From Lachnospiraceae bacterium (GTDB lineage: Bacteria; Bacillota; Clostridia; Lachnospirales; Lachnospiraceae): a stretch of DNA of 15,341 nt. The notes beneath the pieces are model-generated. The model searched no databases, was not told where the DNA came from, and saw nothing but the letters and a program-made list of their open reading frames with translations. Shown piece after piece: positions 6,019 to 14,070 of the stretch (the stretch's first letter is position 1; each line of letters opens with the position of its first letter). A program made the position numbers and the translations under genes. The stretch is from contig JAJBTR010000078.1 of assembly GCA_020860745.1 (NCBI GenBank), positions 1-15,341 of the forward strand. The letters run 5' to 3'.

Positions 6019-7685
6019 ATGGAAAAAAGTGGTGGAAAGAAGCAGTTGTATATCAGATTTATCCGAGAAGTTACATGGATTCCAATGGGGACGGAATCGG
6101 CGATCTGAAGGGTGTGACCTCTAAGCTGGACTATATCAAAGATCTGGGCGTGGACGTAATCTGGATGTCCCCCTGCTATAAGTCCCCCAACGACGATAAT
6201 GGGTATGATATCTCAGACTACCGCGATATCATGGATGAGTTTGGTACGATGGAGGATTTCAATGAACTGCTGGAGGGAATCCATGCCAGAGGGATGAAGC
6301 TCCTCATGGATCTGGTGGTGAACCACTCCTCGGACGAGCACAAGTGGTTTCTGGAATCCAGGAAATCAAAGGATAATCCCTACCGTGATTATTATATCTG
6401 GAGGGATCCCCGTGACGGAAAGGAGCCGAACAACTGGACGTCGTTCTTCTCCGGACCGGCGTGGGAGTATGATGAGGCGACCGGGCAGTATTACCTGCAT
6501 CTGTTTTCAAAGAAGCAGCCCGATCTGAACTGGGAGAATGAAAAGGTCCGTGAGGAAGTGTATGATATCGTAAAATTCTGGCTGGACAAGGGGATTGACG
6601 GGTTCCGCATGGATGTGGCAAACCTCTACTCCAAAGTGGAGGGGCTGCCGGACGGAGGTCCCGGGTATGAAAATGTTGGGACAGAGTTTTACCAGGACGG
6701 GCCGAGGATCCATGAGTTCCATCATGAGATGTACGAGAAAGTGACATCTAAATACGACATCATGACTGTGGGCGAGATGTCCGGCGTGCCTCTGGAGCAG
6801 GCATTGAAGTATGTCGGAAATGACAGGGAAGAGCTGAACATGGTCTTCCAGTTTGATCAGAACCTGATCGATGGCGGGGAGAATGACCACTGGGCACACC
6901 GCACAGTGCCGCTTCCGGAGCTGAAGGCAGTGTTCAGCAAATGGCAGAACGGTTTAAACGGAAAAGGTTGGAACAGCCTGTATTGGACGAACCATGACCA
7001 GCCTCGGACGGTTTCCCGCTGGGGGAATGACGGCGAGTACCGCAAGAAAAGCCAGAAGATGCTCTACACCATGCTGCTGACGCTCCAGGGTACACCCTAT
7101 ATTTATCAGGGTGAGGAGATCGGCATGACCAATGTTTCCTTTGATTCCATCGACGATTATGATGATGTGGAGATCCGCAATATGTGGCAGGAGCGTGTGG
7201 TCAGGGGCGGCGCGGATCCGGAGGAGACGCTGGATAATATCCGCTACCGCGCGCGGGACAATGCTCGTACGCCGATGCAGTGGGACGAGACGGAGAATGC
7301 CGGCTTTACCACAGGGACGCCCTGGCTGAAAGTGAATCCCAACTATAAGGAGATCAATGTAAAAGAAGCTCTGGAGGATCCGGACTCCATTTTCCATTAT
7401 ATGCAGCGGCTGATCCGCATGCGTAAGAGTACGCCGGTGGCGATTTACGGTGACTTTAAAGAGTATGAGCCGGAGAATGAAAGCCTCTACATCTATGAGC
7501 GCAACTATGAAGGGGCGAAGCTGTTTGTGGTTCTGAACTTTACGGATAAGGAAGTATCCCTTACCGTGCCGGAGGCAGTGGATGCATCTGCGGCGAAGCT
7601 CCTGATCAGCAACTATGACGGAGAACAGAAACTGACGGATGGAAAGCTGCTTCCCTATGAGGGTCAGGTGTATCTGATCCAGTGA
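6019..7685 (+). CDS. malL: GH13 oligo-1,6-glucosidase/alpha-glucosidase, frameshifted near its start
   Basis: A cytoplasmic alpha-glucosidase of glycoside hydrolase family 13 (subfamily 31-like) that would release glucose from imported oligosaccharides. Counting from the expected N-terminus, the conserved regions are DLVVNH, GFRMDVAN (nucleophile Asp199), VGEM (acid/base Glu253) and NHDQPR (Asp327). DSNGDGIGD is the calcium loop. Val200, directly after the nucleophile, is the residue associated with alpha-1,6 specificity in characterised enzymes. The natural start should be ATG 6019 (GGAG ribosome site eight bases upstream) giving MEKKWWKEAVVYQIYPRSY. Here only six A occur at 6023-6028 where seven are needed, so the ATG is out of frame with the rest. 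The uninterrupted ORF begins at ATG 6075, lacking the first 19 residues, including barrel strand 1. Either a sequencing error, slippage or a disabled gene; the rest is intact. Confidence 0.9.
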
Positions 7686-7842
7686 TATTTGAAAAACTGG
7701 GATGAAACTATTGCCGCGTTCATTATGCCGGGGAGAAAAAACAGGAATGTTGCGTTATTTTGTGATATCCCGCATCCGTGTAGGAACATCCACGGCGAAG
7801 TGAACATCAGCGGTAACAGCATTGAGAAATTTGACAGATGGG

Positions 7843-7869
7843 GGCTCTGTGTTACGCAGAGCCTTTCTG
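7843..7869 (+). terminator. Terminator of the sugar operon
   Basis: GGCTCTGTG (7843-7851) pairs with CGCAGAGCC (7855-7863) around a TTA loop, a 9-bp stem with one G-U pair, followed by the T-rich TTTCTGTT. It lies about 160 bases after the GH13 stop and separates the operon from the DUF624 gene. The U-run is imperfect, so some read-through to the DUF624 gene is possible. The rest of the 320-base gap (7686-8005) shows no convincing gene: an 81-codon open frame at 7689-7934 runs straight through this stem. Confidence 0.65.
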
Positions 7870-8005
7870 TTCCTGGCTTATCGTATGGTAACCGTTCTGC
7901 AAATCGTCTATCGTCTGGTTTATTTTTTCGATAGCAAAGCGGGAAAATACACTGAGATACCAGTACGGGAACTTCAGTTACGCAGCACCAGTCAGAGGAG
8001 ATAGT

Positions 8006-8743
8006 ATGGGAAAGCGCATCACTTATGAGAAAGTCGTGAATTTTTTTTACCAGTGCACAGATCTGATTCTGGTCAGTATTCTGTGGATGATCGGGTGCAT
8101 TCCGATTGTTACATCGGGGGCGTCGACGGTGGCGCTCTATTACACGGTCAATAAATGTATCCGGCACGGACGCGGAAAAACCTGGAGCTGTTTCTGGCAG
8201 AGTTTTCGGCAGAACCTGAAACAGTCGGTGCTGATTACGTTGGGTTTTCTTGCAGCCGTGGTGGTTTTTGCGTCGGATTACCGTTATATGAATACACTGG
8301 GAGAAACGAGTAGCGGATACGCGAACTTTGCAATCTTTTTCGAGGTGCTGATCTTTTTGCTGTGCATCTATGCGTTCTGGGTGTTTGCCCATATCGCCCG
8401 TTTTGAGGGTACGATTAAGGTGCATTTGAAAAACGCGTTTCTCTTTGCGATTCTGCATCTTCACATTACCATTGCTGTGGCGGTGATCGGTATGGGATCG
8501 GTGATGTTGATCATGGCGGTCTGGCCTGTGCTCTTTATCGTGCCTGGGCTTTCGGTATTTTGCATGAATCTTTTTACCGAGAAAGTGTTCCGCAAGTATA
8601 TGCGGGAGGAGGACAAGGCGATGGAGGATGAACTGAACCTGGACTATCGTGATGATTATGTGGGGAAAGGGCTGGAGCAGATGAGAGAGCAGCGGCGGGA
8701 GCGGCAAAGAAGGAGGAAAAAATCGAAGAAGCGTGTTGAGTAA
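8006..8743 (+). CDS. DUF624/YesL-like membrane protein
   Basis: A 245-aa integral membrane protein of the DUF624 family (PF04854; B. subtilis YesL is a member). About five hydrophobic segments are visible (near residues 18-36, 73-92, 107-130, 143-162 and 166-190). The family signature after TM1 is present: CIPIVTSGASTVALYYTV. The biochemical role is unknown; family members are repeatedly found beside sugar ABC transporter genes in Firmicutes, as here, suggesting an accessory role in uptake or assembly. The C-terminal tail (about 224-245) is extremely basic, rich in Arg and Lys (ERQRRRKKSKKRVE), which is suited to binding phospholipid or nucleic acid at the inner membrane face. The start is clear (AGAGGAG five bases upstream). 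No terminator is evident after it. Confidence 0.88.
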   Translation: MGKRITYEKVVNFFYQCTDLILVSILWMIGCIPIVTSGASTVALYYTVNKCIRHGRGKTWSCFWQSFRQNLKQSVLITLGFLAAVVVFASDYRYMNTLGETSSGYANFAIFFEVLIFLLCIYAFWVFAHIARFEGTIKVHLKNAFLFAILHLHITIAVAVIGMGSVMLIMAVWPVLFIVPGLSVFCMNLFTEKVFRKYMREEDKAMEDELNLDYRDDYVGKGLEQMREQRRERQRRRKKSKKRVE

Positions 8744-8838
8744 ATGTGCACACAGAGGGAAAGATACCGACGGATTCTAATGAGAATATGTGGATCCGAT
8801 GTGCTCATACTAATTATGCGAAATATTTTCAGAAATTA

Positions 8839-8865
8839 TTAGCACTCATGCTTGACGAGTGCTAA
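8839..8865. promoter_or_regulatory. CIRCE operator (HrcA binding site)
   Basis: TTAGCACTC (8839-8847), nine bases, GAGTGCTAA (8857-8865): an exact match to the consensus CIRCE inverted repeat bound by the heat-shock repressor HrcA. It overlaps the -35 of the clpB promoter, so HrcA binding should block transcription, with release on heat or protein-folding stress. Confidence 0.97.
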
Positions 8866-8880
8866 TTTTTGTGTTATAAC
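8852..8880 (+). promoter_or_regulatory. clpB promoter overlapping CIRCE
   Basis: TTGACG (8852-8857) lies within CIRCE, followed by a 17-base spacer and TATAAC (8875-8880). Transcription would start near 8887, giving a leader of about 165 bases. Confidence 0.8.
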
Positions 8881-8924
8881 GGGGTCAGCAGGAGGCAAAG
8901 AGGAGTTATATTGCTCCGGAAAGT

Positions 8925-8976
8925 TTGTTTCCCTGTAGGAAGTGAACGAATTTGATTTTTACATCACAGGAAACAA
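8925..8976 (+). other. Leader hairpin upstream of clpB
   Basis: TTGTTTCC-C-TGT (8925-8936) pairs with ACAGGAAACAA (8966-8976): 11 base pairs with a single bulged C and a loop of about 29 bases. It lies in the untranslated leader, about 75 bases before the clpB start. It could affect message stability or be a protein site. The rest of 8744-9051 contains only CIRCE, the promoter and the clpB ribosome site. Confidence 0.35.
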
Positions 8977-9051
8977 CGTGTTTACGTATACAATCACAGA
9001 ATTGTTCCTATGATATAAAAATCGGGCTATGATATTGAAAGGAGTGGTGTT

Positions 9052-11637
9052 ATGAATATCCAGAAATTTACACAAAAGTCATTGGAGGCAGTGCAGGACT
9101 GTGAGAAACTGGCCTTCGAATACGGAAATCAGGAAATCGAGCAGGAACATCTGCTGATGGCGCTGCTTCGCCAGCCGGACGGCCTGATTTTAAAACTGAT
9201 CGAGAAGATGGAAATCAATAAGGAACATTTCTGCGACAACGCGGAGCGCCATCTGGCAAAGCGTGTGAAAGTCTCCGGCGGACAGCCGTACGTGGGACAG
9301 ATGCTGAACAAGGTGTTGATTTCCGCTGAGGACGAGGCGAAGCAGATGGGAGACGAGTATGTCTCCGTGGAGCATCTGTTTTTAAGTATGCTGCGCTACC
9401 CGAATCCGGCGCTGAAAGAGATTTTTAAGGAGTACGGAATCACCAGGGAGCGGTTTTTGCAGGCGCTTTCGACGGTGCGCGGCAACCAGCGCGTGACTTC
9501 GGATAACCCGGAGGCGACCTATGATACACTGGAAAAATACGGTTATGATATGGTGGAGCGCGCCCGCGACCAGAAGCTGGACCCGGTGATCGGGCGGGAC
9601 AGCGAGATCCGGAATGTGATCCGCATCCTTTCCCGGAAGACGAAAAACAATCCGGTGCTGATCGGTGAGCCGGGCGTCGGTAAGACGGCCGTGGTGGAGG
9701 GGCTGGCACAGCGTATTGTCCGCGGCGATGTGCCGGAGGCACTGAAAGATAAAAAGCTGTTTGCCCTGGATATGGGAGCACTTCTGGCAGGTGCAAAGTA
9801 CCGAGGTGAGTTTGAGGAGCGTCTGAAAGCGGTGTTGGATGAGGTCAAGGCCAGCGACGGCCAGATTATCCTCTTTATCGATGAGCTGCATACTATCGTG
9901 GGAGCCGGAAAGACGGACGGCGCGATGGATGCCGGAAATATGTTAAAGCCGATGCTTGCCAGAGGTGAGTTGCACTGTGTCGGCGCCACGACCCTGGACG
10001 AGTACCGGGAGTACGTGGAAAAAGACGCTGCTCTGGAGCGCCGGTTCCAACCGGTGATGGTGGATGAACCGACCGTGGAGGATACGATTTCTATTCTTCG
10101 GGGGCTGAAAGAGCGATATGAGGTATTCCACGGTGTAAAAATCACGGACAGCGCTCTGGTTTCCGCGGCTGTACTCTCTAACCGCTACATCTCAGACCGA
10201 TTTCTCCCGGACAAGGCGATTGATCTGGTTGATGAAGCCTGCGCTCTGATCAAGACAGAGCTGGATTCCATGCCGACGGAGCTGGATGAGCTGAATCGGC
10301 GTGTGATGCAAATGGAGATTGAGGAGACTGCTCTGAAAAAAGAGGAGGACAGCCTGAGCAAAGACCGGCTGGAAAATCTGCAGCGCGAACTGGCGGAGCT
10401 GCGCAATGAGTTCCAGACGAAAAAAGCCCAGTGGGATAATGAGAAAAAAGCGGTGGAGCGCGTGCAGAAGCTGCGGGAGGAGTTGGAGAACCTGAATAAG
10501 GAGATTCAGCTGGCCCAGCAGAATTATGATCTGAACAAGGCGGCGGAGCTGCAGTACGGCAAAAAGCCGGCACTGGAAAAACAGCTTGCCGCAGAGGAGG
10601 AGATCGTTAAAAATAAAGAGATGTCGCTGGTACACGAGAATGTCAGCGAGGACGAGATTGCACGGATTATTTCCCGGTGGACCGGGATTCCGGTGGCGAA
10701 GCTGACGGAGAGTGAGCGCAATAAGACCCTGCACCTGGACGAGGAACTGCACAAGCGCGTAATTGGCCAGGATGAGGGTGTGACGAAAGTGACCGAGGCC
10801 ATCATCCGCTCGAAGGCGGGAATTAAAGACCCGGAGAAACCGATCGGATCCTTTCTGTTCCTCGGGCCTACCGGCGTGGGCAAGACAGAACTGGCGAAAG
10901 CGCTGGCGGCCAGCCTCTTTGACGATGAGTCCAATATGGTTCGGTTGGATATGAGCGAATATATGGAGAAGTATTCTGTGTCGCGTCTGATCGGAGCGCC
11001 TCCCGGATATGTGGGTTACGATGAGGGCGGCCAGTTGACTGAGGCGATCCGTAGAAAACCGTACTCTGTCGTCCTCTTTGATGAGGTGGAGAAAGCTCAC
11101 CCGGATGTCTTCAACGTGTTGCTGCAGGTGCTGGACGACGGGCGGATCACGGATTCCCAGGGGCGTACGGTGGACTTTAAGAACACGATCATTATCATGA
11201 CGTCGAATCTCGGTTCCACGCATCTGCTGGAGGGAATCGATGCGAATGGTGAGATCAGCCCCGAGGCGGAGGATCTGGTGATGGAGGAACTGCGCGCCAG
11301 CTTTCGGCCGGAGTTTTTAAACCGTCTGGATGAGATTATCCTCTTTAAACCGCTGACGAAGGATAACATCGGAAACATCATCCATCTGCTGATGAACGAA
11401 CTGAATGACCGTCTGCGGGATAGGGAGATTTCCGTGGAACTGACGCCGGAGGCGGAGAGTTTCATTGTGGAGCACGGTTACGATCCGGTATACGGCGCGC
11501 GGCCGCTGAAGCGTTTTCTTCAGAAGCATGTGGAGACGCTCTCCGCGAAGCTGATTTTGGCTGATGAGGTCCGGGCGGAGGATACGATTCTCATCGATGT
11601 GGAGGGAGATCATCTGACCGCCGGGGTGAAACCGTGA
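9052..11637 (+). CDS. clpB: ClpB disaggregase (AAA+ chaperone)
   Basis: An 861-aa hexameric ATP-driven disaggregase that, with DnaK, pulls polypeptides out of aggregates in the cytoplasm. Domain order: Clp N-domain repeats (about 1-145), AAA-1 with Walker A GEPGVGKT (205-212), pore Tyr250 in AKYRGEFEE, Walker B ILFIDE (273-278) and Arg330/Arg331; coiled-coil M domain (about 405-525); AAA-2 with Walker A GPTGVGKT (605-612), pore loop GYVGYDEGG (Tyr653), Walker B VVLFDE (673-678) and sensor-2 GARPLKR. The full-length M domain and standard size distinguish it from ClpC and ClpA. The start follows AAAGGAG by seven bases. It is transcribed alone from a promoter under CIRCE control and closed by a strong terminator. 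Nothing is missing. Confidence 0.98.
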   Translation: MNIQKFTQKSLEAVQDCEKLAFEYGNQEIEQEHLLMALLRQPDGLILKLIEKMEINKEHFCDNAERHLAKRVKVSGGQPYVGQMLNKVLISAEDEAKQMGDEYVSVEHLFLSMLRYPNPALKEIFKEYGITRERFLQALSTVRGNQRVTSDNPEATYDTLEKYGYDMVERARDQKLDPVIGRDSEIRNVIRILSRKTKNNPVLIGEPGVGKTAVVEGLAQRIVRGDVPEALKDKKLFALDMGALLAGAKYRGEFEERLKAVLDEVKASDGQIILFIDELHTIVGAGKTDGAMDAGNMLKPMLARGELHCVGATTLDEYREYVEKDAALERRFQPVMVDEPTVEDTISILRGLKERYEVFHGVKITDSALVSAAVLSNRYISDRFLPDKAIDLVDEACALIKTELDSMPTELDELNRRVMQMEIEETALKKEEDSLSKDRLENLQRELAELRNEFQTKKAQWDNEKKAVERVQKLREELENLNKEIQLAQQNYDLNKAAELQYGKKPALEKQLAAEEEIVKNKEMSLVHENVSEDEIARIISRWTGIPVAKLTESERNKTLHLDEELHKRVIGQDEGVTKVTEAIIRSKAGIKDPEKPIGSFLFLGPTGVGKTELAKALAASLFDDESNMVRLDMSEYMEKYSVSRLIGAPPGYVGYDEGGQLTEAIRRKPYSVVLFDEVEKAHPDVFNVLLQVLDDGRITDSQGRTVDFKNTIIIMTSNLGSTHLLEGIDANGEISPEAEDLVMEELRASFRPEFLNRLDEIILFKPLTKDNIGNIIHLLMNELNDRLRDREISVELTPEAESFIVEHGYDPVYGARPLKRFLQKHVETLSAKLILADEVRAEDTILIDVEGDHLTAGVKP

Positions 11638-11697
11638 TCAGATGCAAATCATTAGTTTCTGTTTTTGAGTCAGTAGTAGAATAAAAGATCAGAGAAA

Positions 11698-11739
11698 AGA
11701 ACCATCTTGCAGTAATGAGCGCAAGGTGGTTCTTTTTTT
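11698..11739 (+). terminator. Strong terminator after clpB
   Basis: AGAACCATCTTGC (11698-11710) pairs with GCAAGGTGGTTCT (11721-11733), 13 bp with one wobble pair and a 10-base loop, then six further T. A-residues before the stem can pair with the T-run, so it may also work in the opposite direction. Confidence 0.9.
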
Positions 11740-11789
11740 GGGTTGTTTTCATAAGCTGAGAGTGAGGTGTTTGCGTGTGCTGATATATT

Positions 11790-12611
11790 ATGAGAAAACT
11801 CGGACAAATGCTGTTGTTTGCGGATGTGCTGCTGGGGGTTATCATCGCCGGCGTTATCATTTATGGAAAAATTTCTGTAGAGGAAGAGGGGCAGATGTTT
11901 TTATTGCAAATGCAGAATCCGACACAGAAAGTTTTTTCCTGGCAGGAACAAAATATATATGGCGGTGTTCACTCGTCAGAAGGGGTTGCGGAGGAGAATG
12001 TAGTCTGGTATGAAATTAAGACGGAAGATGGTGCAGTGCAAAATGAAACAGTAGAATCAAAACAGATTGCCTTAACATTTGACGACGGTCCGGATCCTGA
12101 CTACACGCCATTGCTGCTGGAGGGGCTTCGGGAGCGCGGTGTACAGGCAACGTTTTTCCTCCTCGGGCAGCAGGTTGCATTGTACCCGGATATCGTGGAG
12201 GAAATGTACGCGGACGGTCACGAGGTTGGCATTCATGCCTATGAACATGTCAATCTGATTGAACTGTCGGAGTCGGAGGCCTGCGAGCAGATTCAGAGCA
12301 CAGGAGATCTGATATATGATCTGACCGGCGAGTGGCCGGTATTTGTGCGTCCGCCCTATGGAAACTGGCCATCAGCGCTCGACGACGATTTCTGCCTGGT
12401 CACAGTTTTGTGGGACATAGACCCTTTGGACTGGGCGACGGGGGACACCTCATTGGTCGTGCAGAGAATTACGGAAACCGTGGATGAATTTGATGTGATT
12501 CTGCTGCACGATGCCTCGGAGTCCAGCGTGCAGGCGGCGCTGCAGGTGATTGATCTGCTCTCGCAGGAGGGATATGAATTTGTGACGGTGGAAGAACTGA
12601 TTTTTCCCTGA
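11790..12611 (+). CDS. Membrane-anchored polysaccharide deacetylase (CE4, NodB domain)
   Basis: A 273-aa protein with one N-terminal membrane anchor (about residues 8-26), a linker of about 65 residues and a NodB-homology domain (about 91-273). Carbohydrate esterase 4 enzymes are metal-dependent and remove acetyl groups from N-acetylated sugars, commonly in peptidoglycan, outside the membrane. All five CE4 motifs are present: TFDDGP (96-101), HAYEH with metal ligands His149 and His153, RPPYG (187-191), WDIDPLDW (208-215) and LLHD (238-241). HAYEH replaces the more usual H(S/T)xxH. The frame cannot extend upstream because a TGA lies two codons before the ATG. No good ribosome site is visible; the nearest GAGG is about 20 bases away, so expression may be low. 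Likely substrate peptidoglycan, unproven. Confidence 0.92.
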   Translation: MRKLGQMLLFADVLLGVIIAGVIIYGKISVEEEGQMFLLQMQNPTQKVFSWQEQNIYGGVHSSEGVAEENVVWYEIKTEDGAVQNETVESKQIALTFDDGPDPDYTPLLLEGLRERGVQATFFLLGQQVALYPDIVEEMYADGHEVGIHAYEHVNLIELSESEACEQIQSTGDLIYDLTGEWPVFVRPPYGNWPSALDDDFCLVTVLWDIDPLDWATGDTSLVVQRITETVDEFDVILLHDASESSVQAALQVIDLLSQEGYEFVTVEELIFP

Positions 12612-12650
12612 ATAGTTACCTGAATTTTGTGATACAATGAGCGCAAGTGA

Positions 12651-12766
12651 GTCAACGTGCTTGCACGATTGACGAACGGCGAAATGCGATCATGTGCCGT
12701 ATTTGCACATGATATAACGAGTGACGAATTGGATCGTGATGTAATCACGATATAAAATGCTTGCAT
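12651..12766. repeat. Cluster of four short hairpins
   Basis: Four inverted repeats follow one another. The first is GTCAACGTGC-TT-GCACG(A)TTGAC (12651-12673). The second is ATCATGTGC, seven bases, GCACATGAT (12689-12713). The third is ATCGTGAT-GTA-ATCACGAT (12733-12751), and the fourth ATGC-TT-GCAT (12757-12766). Their centres are about 40, 41 and 19 bases apart. They are joined by related linkers (TTGACGAACGG, GAGTGACGAATTGG). None is followed by a U-run. No known REP family is identified. Confidence 0.6.
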
Positions 12767-12815
12767 AGGGCCAGAATTTCGGCTATTATATAAATATATC
12801 ATAAAACAGCCGAAA
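12761..12815 (+). promoter_or_regulatory. Promoter with flanking inverted repeat for the DUF4143 gene
   Basis: TTGCAT (12761-12766), a 17-base spacer and TATTAT (12784-12789) form a plausible promoter, giving a leader of about 30 bases. TTTCGGCT (12777-12784) and AGCCGAAA (12808-12815) are a perfect 8-bp inverted repeat enclosing the -10 and the expected transcription start, suggesting an operator. As RNA only the second arm is transcribed, so a DNA-level role is more likely. Confidence 0.5.
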
Positions 12816-12827
12816 ATAGGAGCACCT

Positions 12828-14051
12828 ATGAAGTATATTAAAAGAAATCTGGAAGATGTCGTTATGCAGACGACGAAAGAGTATCCGATTGTTCTTATCA
12901 CAGGGCCGAGGCAGGTAGGTAAGACAACCATGCTGCAAAAGCTGATGGAAGGGACAAAACGGAGTTATGTAACACTGGATGATCTGAACGAGAGAAGTCT
13001 GGCAAAAACGGATCCTGAATTGTTTCTTCAACTGCATAAACCGCCGGTCTTGATTGATGAGGTGCAGTATGCACCGGAGCTGTTTCCTTATATAAAAATC
13101 TACGTGGACCGGACGCATGCGCAGGGAGAGTTCTGGTTGACGGGGTCTCAGGTGTTTGGCTTGATGCGAGGTGTACAGGAATCCCTTGCGGGGAGAGTGG
13201 CGGTGTTGTCTCTGACATCTTTGTCTCAATCAGAGATTTACGGAGGGCTAGCGGCGCCGTTTCAGGTGGATCTGGAAGCGTTGATTGAGAGAGAAACCGG
13301 CAGGGAAAAAGCAGATGTAAGCGCCATTTTTAACCGGATCTATGAGGGTTCCATGCCTGCTCTGGCAAGCGGAGCAGTCAGCAATCATTCTATATTTTAC
13401 AATAGTTACCTGAATACGTATATAGAACGGGATGTAAGGGAACTGTCAGACGCCATTGACTCATTGAAGTTCCTGCGCTTTATGACAGCGGCAGCGGCAC
13501 GCAGCGGTCAAATAGTAAATGTAGCTGATATTGCCAGAGATGCGGAGATTAGTCAGATACAGGCCAGAGACTGGCTGAATATTCTGGAGACTCTGGGGAT
13601 TATTTTTTACCTGCATCCGTATTCTAATAATATGTTGAAACGCCTGGTCAAAAAACCTAAACTGTATTTTTATGATATGGGACTGGTTTGCCATCTGACT
13701 AAGTGGACCAGTGCGGAAACTTTGGAGAGCGGCGCGATGAACGGCGCATTTCTGGAGAGTTATGTTGTGTCTGAGATCAGGAAGTCATATCTGGGCTACG
13801 GAGTAGAGCCTTATATGTATTACTATCGTGATAAGGATGCAAAAGAGATAGATCTGGTGCTGGAACATGACGGTGTGCTGAATCCGATTGAAATTAAAAA
13901 GTCATCAAATCCGGGGACAGAGTTAGTAAAGGTGTTTCGGTTGTTGGACAGATCCTCTACCCCCCGGTCAAAGGGGGCAGTAATCTGCATGAAACCTGAT
14001 ATTGGCGCGATTGACAGGGATAACTATATCGTGCCGGTCTGGCTGGTTTGA
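12828..14051 (+). CDS. AAA ATPase with C-terminal DUF4143 domain
   Basis: A 407-aa P-loop ATPase of the AAA_14/DUF4143 family, which is widespread and multi-copy in gut anaerobes and has no settled function. Walker A is GPRQVGKTT (26-34), Walker B VLIDE (74-78), and WLTGSQ (103-108) and GRVAVLSL (122-129) are typical of the family. A winged-helix-like middle (about 215-262) contains VADIARDAEISQIQARDWLNIL. The C-terminal region resembles a PD-(D/E)XK nuclease fold, with Glu310 in FLESYVVSEI, Asp342 in KEIDLVLE and ExK in IEIKKS (355-357), so DNA or RNA cleavage is possible but unproven. The start follows TAGGAG by five bases. It seems monocistronic and ends 19 bases before a convergent gene, with no clear terminator between. 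Family certain, function unknown. Confidence 0.92.
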   Translation: MKYIKRNLEDVVMQTTKEYPIVLITGPRQVGKTTMLQKLMEGTKRSYVTLDDLNERSLAKTDPELFLQLHKPPVLIDEVQYAPELFPYIKIYVDRTHAQGEFWLTGSQVFGLMRGVQESLAGRVAVLSLTSLSQSEIYGGLAAPFQVDLEALIERETGREKADVSAIFNRIYEGSMPALASGAVSNHSIFYNSYLNTYIERDVRELSDAIDSLKFLRFMTAAAARSGQIVNVADIARDAEISQIQARDWLNILETLGIIFYLHPYSNNMLKRLVKKPKLYFYDMGLVCHLTKWTSAETLESGAMNGAFLESYVVSEIRKSYLGYGVEPYMYYYRDKDAKEIDLVLEHDGVLNPIEIKKSSNPGTELVKVFRLLDRSSTPRSKGAVICMKPDIGAIDRDNYIVPVWLV

Positions 14052-14070
14052 ATGATAGAAAATCTGATTG

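Noticed and set aside
7689..7934. 81-codon ORF directly after the GH13 gene
   Set aside because: It starts from a TTG only a few bases after the GH13 stop, passes through the operon terminator stem, and shows no domain or good ribosome site.
7664..8707. 347-codon minus-strand ORF
   Set aside because: It is antisense to the DUF624 gene and the operon terminator, its protein is a His/Arg-rich composition typical of a shadow frame, and it has no ribosome site or family match.
9008..9035. CTATGATAT repeated at 9008 and 9027 before clpB
   Set aside because: A nine-base AT-rich repeat can easily occur by chance and has no dyad symmetry or known match.
10192..11223. 343-codon minus-strand ORF opposite clpB
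   Set aside because: Long antisense frames are expected in a GC-rich conserved gene; the Leu/Gln/His-rich product has no domain.
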